Assembly: GCA_037576195.1 (NCBI GenBank)
Contig: CM075101.1
Span: forward strand, 35,402,001-35,466,000
DNA length: 64,000 nt
Direction: 5' to 3'
Source of the DNA: Phytoseiulus persimilis
Lineage: Eukaryota; Arthropoda; Arachnida; Mesostigmata; Phytoseiidae
The position numbers and the translations under genes were made by a program. Each line of letters begins with the position of its first letter. The stretch's first letter is position 1. Shown in pieces: positions 32,793-43,600 of this stretch. The notes beneath the pieces are model-generated. The model was given only the letters and a program-made list of their open reading frames with translations, was not told the origin of the DNA and ran no database searches.

Positions 32793-35734
32793 ATGAGGCC
32801 AACCAATTCAGCAACCTTCACAATCTTCCTAGTAATAGGTGATTCCTTTAACAAACCGATCTGCCAGAATACAATTGAAATGTTTTGATTGGAATTCCTC
32901 ATTCGTGACCATCATCTTAACAGCAAAGACGGTTGTTTCTAAATTTCAGCGTTGGCATCAACAGGATGGGGCCAATATGGAGACAGTTTTGGAGGACAAT
33001 CTGGATCTGCAGCGAATGAGGACGGAACCAGTGGAGATGATTCTGTGACGGATCAAGAGGGAGGTTTCGAGTCTTCCGGTGATGACGCGGATGCTGGCGT
33101 GACTATTGGTTCTGCCAGGTATATTGAGGGACTATCGTTGTCGATTCATGGTTATGTCTCGAAACGAGTCGCCCAGAAGTTCTGGCATACGTGTGTCACT
33201 GATTATGACCCACGGACGGGAGATACATCCATGATTATTTATCTTGCAGCGATCAGAACGAAAGTGACGAAGCTGGGCTCTTTACGGAAACCTCGACAGT
33301 GCAGGAAATAATCACTCATCCTCTAAGCAATCATATCTTGGATACGCCACCGAGGAACCCTGACGAGAGCCCCGTACAGTTCAAACAGCCGTCCGACAGT
33401 AAGCTCACATTGAAGGGGTTCAATGTCGGAAACGCACTCAGCGCCCATGATCGACACAAAAATCTTTACGTTCCGCATCGAGTAATTCACACTCATCCGA
33501 ATTTGCACAGTTCTTGGACAGAATCCACACGTACAGTATCCGCCGCGGTTTGGAGATGATAATGCCGAGGACAACAGTGAAGATGAATCGAGTAAGGTAA
33601 AAAAGCTCTTCCATACCTGTCACATCTTTCTTTGCGCCCATGTCAGCCTCGCAGCTTTGGCATTTTCGCCCCTTCTTCCTGCGGTTATTTTGCTCGGATG
33701 AGAATACGGTGAAGATCCCGCGGCTCAGTGCGTAAGAAATGTTTCCGGATGGTGATGGTGAGTCGCGGCGAGAACCTGAACCTCCGCTGGTTCTGGAGGA
33801 ATATAGAAGACTCAGGGAGGAAGGATATTCATCCTATAGGATCCGTATATGCTACCAGAAGATTCAGGAAAGCGGAGCATGAATCAACAAGCCACTCTAC
33901 TAATGATCCACATTTCACCAGAAAGTACCATCCGGCTAGACTTCGATGCGTCAAGTGAACCAAGCAGAGACAAACCAAGATTGACTTTCAGGAAGACTTG
34001 GACAGACCTGCATTGAGTGGGAGTGATTTCAATTACATACGGAAATTGAGAAAAATGGTTGACGGGCAAACTGGCTTCGAACAGTCGACTTCCTTGAGTA
34101 AGTTTCCGCTCTTGCGGATTCTGACAGTTTGTTCCTGCCTCAAGATCTCGTTGTGAATTTCTCATTGGTCAGCTCGGACTTGCGTCATTGTGTGAACATT
34201 TTCCAGTTCGAAATCTCGTCGAGGAGAAGAGCAAACTCCAAGCAAAACTCAAGCAGATGGAGTCCGAGCGTATCAAACTGAAAATTATCCTATCACAGCT
34301 GAAAGGTTGGTGTTACAATCTTTCCCCGTTCGGAGTCAGTGTCAGAGCTTCAATTCACGGACAGCCTACCGTAAGTTACGCAGCCGTTCAATATTTCGCG
34401 TCGACAACAGGTATCCTCAGTGAGATGCATCAGCGTGGTTCTCGCTCTACGCCAAACATGACCTCCCACGAAATCCGAATCGCGAGATTACGAAACCTGT
34501 TCCTCATCTTGAGTGCAATCACCAACTTCACGCCTCTGACCCATGAGCAGATGTCTAAGATCAACTATGATGTCGGACTCTTCGATCCGAAGATCACAGA
34601 CGAGGGCAAGGTAGATACAGAGAGTAATAAGACATGTCAGGTTCCGGAACTTCTCTGAAATCCGTGAACACTGCTCTCCAAGATTCACCGTAACATAAAT
34701 ATGCAGACGGCACTCGTTGAACGAATCTCGACTCTCCTGCGTGACAAATTCACATTTGGACATCTCGGAGGATTCGAAAGCAACGAAATCCACCGCAGGT
34801 AACAAGATTGCTACTGTGGCCACTACTAGGGCTCTCTCCCGATACCGGTCCCCTCCTCCCACAAACTGAAAATCTGCTCCACAGGTTCTCCTCGATTCCT
34901 CCACGCGATCCTGCAATCGACTCTCAAGCCGCTGCGAAGAGCATTCTGTTGAAAAAACTCCGTCGGCTCCGGAACATCTACCTCTTGGTCAGTCATGCTC
35001 AGTGGAAAGGGCTCGACCTGGTGGAATATATAGAAGATTTTCTTCAACATGAGCAAAGTGATTTCTAGGTTCGTCCTCTGGTGACCGGTGTGAAACTCAG
35101 CTCTGAAGAACTCCGCGAGCTCGGCCAGAGTCAAGAAGGATTCTTCGAGCCAGGACTCAACGACAGCAGAAAGATTGAAATCATCACACGGATAGCTGAA
35201 AACATCCGGACATCTCATCTTTCCCAGAGGCTGGTATGGGAGAGCCATTTTTGAGATGTTCCCATTATATTTCTTGTCGTAGAGACTAGAGACATTTCAG
35301 AGTCAGAATCGAGTTTCCTCAACGACGCGTTATGTTGATCGCTCGATCCAATACACAGAACTTCTCCTGACCTGATATGCAAATTAACCAGATCGGGGAA
35401 TCAAAGACCTTGCCGCTGACAACAACACCAGCACAAACAACGGCAACGACTGAGCCTCCCTCGACTCCAGTGGCGACTACGACTTCATACAGCCATACCT
35501 CCGTACTTCTGATCAGAATGGCTCCGAAGCCCGTAGAGGAGACTGTGCACGTTTCTGGTGAGCGTTCTCGGATTCTCCGAGATCAGTCGCATCCTTTGAA
35601 TGCCGAACTTTTCCCTCCCACGAACCACTATAATCGATACTCGGCTTCCAGGTAAAATACAAATGGATCTCAACATTGAAGGGGACATCAACACGAAGGA
35701 GCGTAGCGGTAGCCTGCTATCAAAACTGATCTAG
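32793..35734 (+). CDS. Novel secreted acidic protein with an internal duplication (multi-exon)
   Basis: Phase-consistent exons: 32793-32838, 32950-33118, 33250-33398, 33511-33596, then after an unresolved stretch 33992-34097, 34207-34305, 34411-34610, 34707-34798, 34885-34987, 35069-35233, 35392-35557 and 35652-35734. Exons 1-2 form a signal peptide (MRPTNSATFTIFLVIALAS). An acidic, Gly/Ser-rich part follows (GTSGDDSVTDQEGGFESS; FGDDNAEDNSEDESSK), then a short coiled-coil-like helix (VEEKSKLQAKLKQMESERIK). Two related segments come next: ARLRNLFLILSAITNFTPLT...VGLFDPKITD and RRLRNIYLLVRPLVTGVKLS...EGFFEPGLND, each followed by a basic/Ile helix. A Thr/Pro-rich stretch (TTTPAQTTATTEPP) and a short tail end the protein. 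I recognise no family. Between 33597 and 33991 one or more exons remain unassigned (an open frame from 33739 starts MFPDGDGESRREPEPP). The start and the last five junctions are the most secure. Confidence 0.65.
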
Positions 35735-35763
35735 AAGCTTTGAGCTGATTTTCGAGATCGTGG

Positions 35764-35769
35764 AATAAA
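35764..35769 (+). terminator. Polyadenylation signal of the acidic-protein gene
   Basis: AATAAA lies 30 bp after the proposed stop at 35732-35734. This supports that stop as the gene end. Confidence 0.5.
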
Positions 35770-36829
35770 CTTCCAGTCAGCGTCTAGCAGAGAAGTCGAA
35801 ATGGAAGAGAGACTGCTGAATCCCACGTCCCGGGTCAACGAGGATATTAACTGCTTGAACCAATCCCCACGGGATGCGCCTGAGCTTCTCGAGTATCTTT
35901 TCTCCCCCTCATGAATGGTCGCTGTGATCATTTGGAGCTTTGGTGATCGCGCGCGCTCCCGTGTATCTTATATTCAATCCTTTTGAGGCTCAAATATCCG
36001 ATGAGCTCCGACGGTAGCTTCGTTTGCTAGGAGCTGGGCCGCAAGGCAGACTGATGCCGCAAGTATGATTGAAGACAGGCTTGCTGTACTTTAACGTCTC
36101 CTAATGGATCCTTTTGCTTTATTTGTTGTGTTTATTATCTTTACGTTTGCGACGGTGTCGTTCTCCCAAGGGTCGACAATTTTTTCTTGAAATTTCCGAA
36201 ATTAAAATAACTTTTCATCGCCCTCATCCTCGTCGTGAGAGCCGATTTCGGTTTGGCGACGTTACAAAAAAAACTCGGTTTTCTCACCGCTTAGATTACT
36301 CATCTTCGGCTGGTGGAGGATTTGGGCGCGTGGACCGTATTTAGAGGAGAAGTTACGCCGCTTTTGAAAGAACACGATTAAGACTCGCTCGTTTTTCAAC
36401 ATTGGTACTCCGATCGATGGCACCACCGAATGATCTAGAGTCTAAATTACCGAGTCTAGACAAAAGTCAGGAGGAAAGCTCGCGACGTGAAACCAGTATC
36501 CTCATTTGAGAGAGACATCAGCGCTCACCGCATTTGACGAGCTTCATTATCAGATCGAATGACGGCTATCCTCGTAGCGAACGATTGCATTAGCCTCGCT
36601 TAATCCCACACCTCCTTACGGTGTCGCCACTGTTCGGGGCTCGGCACAACTCCCAGCTATTTCAAACACTTGACATCGCTCACAATTCTGACCCACCTGT
36701 TTCGCCGGCATTGAAACCAGTGTAGAATAGGGATAATTGAGGAATTCGTTCACGACACGCTACGTGCGATTTCTTTGAAGCCGGGTTGATAATTTTTCGG
36801 CGTGGTCATAATTCTTTTTTTCGGCTGAG

Positions 36830-36940
36830 ATGGTTTTCCTTGTCCTACTAGTCGTTCTCCTGGCAATAGTCTCCCGAGTCGACATTCGTGGTGCTGAGAA
36901 TTTCGTCACGATGGGTGCCGCCGAAGCCCTTCGTGGTTGA
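36830..36940 (+). CDS. Short open frame with a signal-peptide-like start
   Basis: A 36-residue frame begins MVFLVLLVVLLAIVSRVDIR and ends AAEALRG before TGA. The N-terminus has the hydrophobic core of a signal peptide, so it could be a secreted peptide or a first coding exon. The leucine/valine-rich codons could also arise by chance in a T-rich region, and no homolog is recognised. Confidence 0.25.
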   Translation: MVFLVLLVVLLAIVSRVDIRGAENFVTMGAAEALRG

Positions 36941-38564
36941 GAGAATTGATGAGAAATCTCATGCGTCGTTCAGTTCCGTCTTATAATTGGAAGAAAATTA
37001 TAAATCTACAGTTATATACAAAACTGCCGCCTCGTCTTTGCCTTGGAGCAGCTGTCCCGCCCGCCTGTTCTGTCCCTCATCTCAATTAGTTTTTTTGTTA
37101 TGCGATTGATTCCCGGCTTTGAATAGAAGATGGGTTTCTTAATTCCTTTCTCTGCTCTCGAGTACCTTCCATGGTACATTCTCCGTCGAGCCTTTATCGC
37201 TCCACGGACGATTACAGTTACTAACACAGCTTAGTACGGAGTAGTATTATTCTACAACTATTAACCTGACATTTCTTAGGAGGAGCCGGCCAGTCGAGTG
37301 ATCAACCTTTCATGAAAGAATCAATCAATCAATCGGCCAGGCCGACGCGCTATTTTCTCGCGCGACACTTACAACATTTCCTCATTTTTTACCGGTCAGA
37401 GACGGTTGATTCATGACGGCTATCAATAATTTTCGTATTGGTTATTTCCAGAACTACAAGTCCTGGACGGGAAAATTGCACTATAACCGCGGCCTAGCAA
37501 TTTCAGTTCATTCTGTCGCTTCACAGCGCTCAAACAAGACGAGTGTCTCGAGGTGAACGTCATCGTTATCGAGATTCACGCAATAGATTATCTTCGACGC
37601 CTAAGTTTGTATTCTCATCATTATCTTCTGGATGAACCGATACGAAACTCAACGAAACGCTACTACCCAGAGATAGGGGCTTCACTCTTTGACCTAGAAC
37701 AGCGAAGTTTGTTGAAAGCAAATGGGCAGGTTGAGGGTATCGCTATGACAGGTTGCGCCAGGCTGCTGTTCTGCTAGACCTCATTTCTCAGAATTATTTC
37801 GATTGCTCAGCTGTTTGCTGTCTCCCGATCGCTCGCTAGTTCGAATTTCCCAGCACTCTATCATTGGTTTTTCCGATGAGGTCGACTCATGATGGAACCA
37901 ATGGCCTCTCGGATCGACGCTCGCACTCCATGGGACGTTCGTTCTTCCAAATACGAATGACAATGGCTTAGAAAGGTTTCTGCGAGGTGCAATATAAGCA
38001 ATCGTCTGCCCGTTGTCCCGAGTCACCCCACAAGTTGCGCTCTCTTTTGTTGCTGCGAAATCCAAGAATGTGCGTGGATTTTCGCCACCAACCCAGCTTA
38101 GAAACACCGAGCCAGATTTCTCCCGACTTCTGCGTCAGATGACCTTTCCCTTCCCTGTTCTCTTGCAGCTAAACAAGCGACGACATCGCGAGAAGAGAGT
38201 TTCGAGTCTCTTGAGGAGGTCTGCTCAACTTTCAAATTTGAGGTGAAAATGCGAAAACTAGCAGTTTTGAGAAACCAGGCAAGAGCTATGAAACAACAAA
38301 GTTATTTGAGACCGATGTTAGATGACTAATGACTAGTCTAGAGGCTGAACGAAGTCACAATTCCGCAGACAGCCAAGGACTTGAATCGGTGCAATTAGTG
38401 AATCAATCCATCAATCAGAAAGTAGAAGAGTAAAACGTGCTGAAATGCCCGCACTGGTTCTTACAGGCGCGCTGTCGACGAACAAAGGAGGAGACGCCCG
38501 CATCACCACTCAACAGACTGCATTTCGTTGAAAATAATCTCTGCTGGACCCTCGAACTCCACAG

Positions 38565-39041
38565 GTGAGTTTCATTGGGTGCTCTAGTGAGTGCTTATCT
38601 GTCAATAGTGATCTCTCATTTCAGATTCTGCTCCACGCTGACCAGAATGCCGTGGAGTTGATTTTCGTTCGGGCGTTTTCGATCGAGGGTGGTAATGCGT
38701 TCTCAGTGAAGTCAAAGCTGTCAACGGATGCCGACTGCAAACCTAAGGCTGAGGTGGAGGGTGTATGGAGGTGCATGCCACTTGCTACACTGCCGGAGGC
38801 TCATCGCCGACCTAAACAGAAAAAGAAAAACAAATTAATAATCCATTCCTCCAAGGGCCACAACGAAGGGTATTCAGTGAGGGAGGCGATGGGAATCGCT
38901 CCAAAAAACTCAAGTCACATGACCAAACAATGGTTCCGACGAAGCGATTTCACAAAATGCAGGATTCTCTCAGAATGGGAAACCTCTATACTTCTAGAAT
39001 TCTGGTATGGGAAAGTATCGTTCGAAGGGTCAGATGATTAG
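38565..39041 (+). CDS. Unidentified open frame, possible exon
   Basis: The 158-codon frame spans a GTGAGT donor near 38564 and a TTTCAG acceptor at about 38624. The part after the acceptor (ILLHADQNAVELIFVRAFSI, KPKAEVEGVWRCMPLA, then a Lys-rich patch) looks more protein-like than the part before it. The upstream exon candidate ending at 38563 is out of phase with it, so I could not build a gene. No family recognised. Confidence 0.22.
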   Translation: MSFIGCSSECLSVNSDLSFQILLHADQNAVELIFVRAFSIEGGNAFSVKSKLSTDADCKPKAEVEGVWRCMPLATLPEAHRRPKQKKKNKLIIHSSKGHNEGYSVREAMGIAPKNSSHMTKQWFRRSDFTKCRILSEWETSILLEFWYGKVSFEGSDD

Positions 39042-40263
39042 TGAGCCCATGGAGCAGGGTTTCGCAAGAATCTCCGAGATGGATTGACTCTCTTTCCGTG
39101 GACAGCTTGCTATGTCGCCAGCCAGCTATGCTTTCCGCCGGATCGGGCGGAAAATTGAGACAGTTGACAATTATTTTCAGAGCGCGGTCAGGTCGTGCGT
39201 CTTTCGTCACCTGACCGCAGCCGAAGGCGAGAGATTACTTGAATCAAAACGCTGTTCGGTTTCCATCCTCTACTATCTATAATCAATTGATTCGATGGAA
39301 AATAGTTTTGTTGACAATATCACCGTTACAAATGTAATTACTATTGTTCACATCATCGTCATGCTTCGCACAGTAGTAAAAGAACTTCTCTCATATCTAA
39401 GTGGCTATGGAAAACGGCATCTTGAGTTCTCATTGATTGGATCGATCGCCACTGCGAAGGCACTAATAAGAACGGACTGGAAAATGCTTTTGTCGATGCT
39501 CAGCTCCATGGTTCTCAGGAAAAATTACCAACTCCGAAAGGTCAAGTCGAAGCATACGAGCAAGACGAACTTCAAGGCTACTCTAATGGTCCAGTCCGAT
39601 CAGTCGGGCGATCCCTCGGCCGGTAGCGACACAAGAGCCGAACGCAACCGAGGGCTCAAGAGAACTCCTGGAGGAACATAACGCGATTGACCAATCGCAT
39701 ACGATATCACTTCGATGGTTCAGGGGAGGGAACCGCGCGAATAGCGATTCACCGTTTGCTCGCTCGACCCTTCCAAGGAAACGGCTGAACGGTGCACCAA
39801 GTGTGAGTTCGCGACTCTGCTCGCTGCGTGCGCGTCGAGCGGATGTAAAGCGCAGGTGAACAATTCACGAGCAGAGATGGTTCTTCCCGTATAGGTGTGG
39901 GAGTCGCGAATTTCACACAGCCAGGAATTCCTTGGTGACGGAATGAAGAACGAGCTTTACACTAGCGTTGTATCCGCAATTGAACTGCTTCACAAATGAC
40001 CGATGAGGAAGTTCCAACATCGAGATGAACGATGCCAATCCAGCGTACACCATACTCGAAGTGGATGCTTGGATGGTTTGCAATGGATGTGTTATGGCTT
40101 GTTCCGATGCATGGCTAAATTTTGGGTGAGTTGTCGATGTTTCTTTGTCATGGCTATGGGAAGCTTGGCGACGGAATTCCGAAAGACATTTTTTGTCGTC
40201 AAACCGACCGGATCGAACAACGAGTTTCGATGAATGCTCGGATGGGTCTAGTCAGCGATTCCC

Positions 40264-40315
40264 GTGACCGCTCCATGCAATCTCTGCAGTCACACAGATT
40301 GCATGGAGCGGTCAC
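40264..40315. repeat. Perfect 20-bp hairpin
   Basis: Arms 40264-40283 (GTGACCGCTCCATGCAATCT) and 40296-40315 are exact reverse complements, separated by a 12-base loop (CTGCAGTCACAC). The stem has no mismatches. It lies about 380 bp beyond the SLC4 stop codon, antisense-downstream. A small-RNA precursor, a recent insertion or a cruciform-forming site are all possible. Confidence 0.8.
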
Positions 40316-40691
40316 TAGGAGCAAGCACGGCGACAGAACGAAACAATGACGACTACCAACTGGTTATCCTGACCAGTATACTGTGAAGTGTTGTTATTGA
40401 ATTGGAGTTGAACCGTGTTGATCGGTGTTTCCATTTTGAATCTTGCTTGTGAGAGTTGCGCTCTCATGAGAGGGAGACAGGGTGGCCTTCGCAGTAAGGT
40501 TTGGGTTGCAGAAAGTGGAACAAATCTGTTCGTTACTCAGAAGGCTGAGTAGCTGCTGTTGTCAGTCCTGCTCTCGCAGTTGATGTCGGGAGGATGGAAT
40601 CATTCTGATTGATAGTTGTTGCAGAAGCAGTAGGTTAGGAGCTTTAGGAGCACGTTTCGAAGGAGTAGGAGGTGGTTGAAGGAACTTATTG

Positions 40692-43600
40692 TCATACAGT
40701 GGTCTCAGAGCCTATCGGAGACTCCGGGCTGCTGAAGGACTTCTTAGCCTCCTGGGGCGAACTCTGAGGAATTGGGGTGGCCGACTGGATTTTGATTGTT
40801 ATCCCGCAATCTTCGTCCTCATCGTTGTTCTCTTCCGTCATTGTAGACAGCCGTCTCCTCTCTTCTTCGGAGACGGCGTCTTTCTTTGAGCCTCGTTTCT
40901 TTTTCCTTGAAAACGAGCTTTATTAGCAAGGCCGAATCGACATGGAACGGGTCATATATCACTCCGGACGTTGCTCGGGATAACGGGACACGTTCTAGCA
41001 TCCCGATACTCACTTGCCGCCGCTGGATTCCGTCACGATAATCGGTATCGGCTTTTCTTTCTCGATCGCGTTCTGTTGGTCGATCGACTTCCACAGCGAT
41101 GTCTTTTGTAGCTGCTCACTGATGTTTATACCGGGGACGGGCTCTTTGCATTCCATAATATCGCCATTGACGAGTTGAATCGAGACGCCACCGAGATCAC
41201 CGACTGTGGTCATCATTTCAAGGGCACCGCCATCGCCGTTACTTCCACCGGCAAGGTTGGGATCTGATTTGTTCTTCTCGGCTTCCTCTAATCGCTTGTG
41301 TTCTGGCATGATGTCATCCAACACTTTAAGTTCTGGAAGGGAGTTGATAGAACTCATATGATTGTGATTCGTTTGAGTCAAATGGGGATCTATGGCGCTC
41401 TACGGTGCCTTATGGCGAGTGAAGTACAGTTCGACGAGAGCTGGTTGCGTTTCTTGGAGTACCCGGTATTGCTTAGACGCTCACCTTTTCTAGTGAATAT
41501 AAAGTCGAGACATTTTCTTATTAGGATCATGACCACAAGCATGAGTGGGAAGCCAATCGAAGTCGATTTGTAACTTTTGACGATCCACAAAGAGGCCAGG
41601 CACAGAACCTGTATCAATGTGAACAGATGCACCCGAAGTGTCGGGACGCTCCGCAGGAACATGTAGTCCGGTTGGTATTTTTGCGGCATGAACAGGATGA
41701 GAATTCTCGAGAACAGCTGCGATCCCTGGAGTGAGCTGACTCCCATGTAAAGGAAGACTCCATACAGTACTGGCATGGGAATGTGTTTCAACACTTTCGT
41801 GAAGAATACCGACAATCCGACCAAGATGAAAATCGCGATCTGTGTGACACGCTGTTCTCGGACCCCGAGGAACTGGGGCTTCTCTCCCGGAGCCGATGTC
41901 TCCGATTCTCGTTTGAGTGAGTTGACATGCGTCATGGCCAGAACAGTGGCGGCCACGAACCACGGAAGACCGAATACGGAACAGAGTCCGATCAGGACTG
42001 CGAGCACAAGTAGATCAAGATGGTAGCCGCATCCTTTCTTGAGCTTATACTCCTTCCGGTTAACGATGACAGCTGTGATCTGTTGATCCATGAAGATCAG
42101 GATGCAGGCTAAGAGGGCAGGCGGGATCGCCAGCAGAACCGTCCACCACGGGTTGTTGTTGAAAGGTGGAATCAGCCATCCACGACCGCCCCATGTGGGC
42201 TCGAATTTCTCGGGTACTCTCAGTTTCGGTGTGTCGAGTCCGATGGCGAGATCGACGAAACTCACTGACGAGATGGCAATGACGACAGCGAAATCCGAAA
42301 CGATACCACGTACCCAAGTTGGGAAATAGTTAGTGAATTTGAAGCTCTTGAGCGTTGTGGCCAAAAGGAACGTTGCCGCGAAAAGAACCACAGACAACAG
42401 GAATACATCGGGCTCGTAAGTGCACCCCGTTCCCTGCCATTTGCCTCCGGCGGCTCGGCACCCGTACTGACTAAGGTTCTTGAAAAGATCCACATCCATC
42501 GAAGAGTTGGTCGGAAAGCATTCGCAATCGATTCTCAGTGATAAATCTCGGTTCACCGGTCTCTCATTGCCGATCTTCCCCACGTTCTTGAATGCTTCGA
42601 TGATGAATATCAAGGAAATCAAAGTGGCGAAGTTTTCTTCGGTGAAACGCGTGATATAGCATACCAACGCGCTGGCGTCTAATGCCACCTGCAAGTTGAA
42701 AGAGCAGTTCAGTTTTCGCCTCCGTGCCAGGTGACGCACCCATCAACTTTTGGCAGTTGGGAGATGAACATTCACATGGCAAAGACTCACCAAGTAGATC
42801 AGGATGAACATCGTCCATATTCCGACCCAGAACCTCAACGAGAGATAGTCGAGGCCATGGTCCTCGCAAAAGTCGTACATGATCGTCTCGAACACGAGGA
42901 CAGGGCCGGTAGATCCCAGAATTGTAAGTGGTTGGCCAGCGAAGAGGCCGTAGACCACTCCGCATACGACACCCGACATCAGAGATTCCATCGCGGCCTG
43001 GAGGACGAAAATGTGGCTTGATGGGTGAAAACTGGGAAAGCTCAAAGGTTCAAATCGGGTTCTTCGCCCCTTCATCGCGATGTCAAGATTAGCGACGAAC
43101 CCGTGAATTTCTAAACCGGCGGACTCCGTCCAATCTACTCAAGTTTACTGCAAGCTTACGCCGATCGGCTTGGACGATTCCGCACTTACGATTCGATTAT
43201 CAGTCGCAGCACCCAGTAAACCACCGAAGGTGATGATGGGGGTCAAACAGGCGAAGTACAAAAAGAAAACGGAAGCCACGGATTGCAGTGAGAAAGCGTC
43301 CGTGAAATCAGAAATATACCAGGGCTTCTTTCGTCGGATGTCGTTCATCAACCCTCCCCACAAACTGTAAGGAAAAGATACAACTTCATTTGACCCGATT
43401 CGCTGTCAGAGGTTTTGAACTGAGACGATGAAGCGGGAGCTATGGGTCAATCCGGCATAGTTTGGAGGAAACCTACATTCCCGTCCGCTTCAAGCCGGAC
43501 TCTTCGCGTTCCCTCTCTTCCTCCTCTTCAGGATTTAGTTTGGGAGTGAGATCTGATTCCTGTTTTTTTCTCGCTTCTTGCGACGGTGCGTGTTGAGGAG

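Larger units (their letters stand above)
35770..40260. other. Mostly no recognisable gene
   Basis: Long AT-rich stretches, an ATCA repeat at 37317-37336 and several coding-like but unidentified open frames (36830-36940 and 38565-39041 listed separately; also 37781-38107 minus and 39295-39681 plus). No conserved family motif was found in any of them. Confidence 0.45.

Noticed and set aside
34488..34916. 142-codon minus-strand open frame
   Set aside because: Antisense shadow of phase-consistent exons of the secreted acidic gene.
37781..38107. 108-codon minus-strand open frame
   Set aside because: No recognisable family and an equally open antisense frame; not supported.
41390..41484. C-terminal extension of the SLC4 frame past 41485
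   Set aside because: Splicing at the GTGAGC donor restores the family sequence [11 protein letters not shown]; the read-through is intron.
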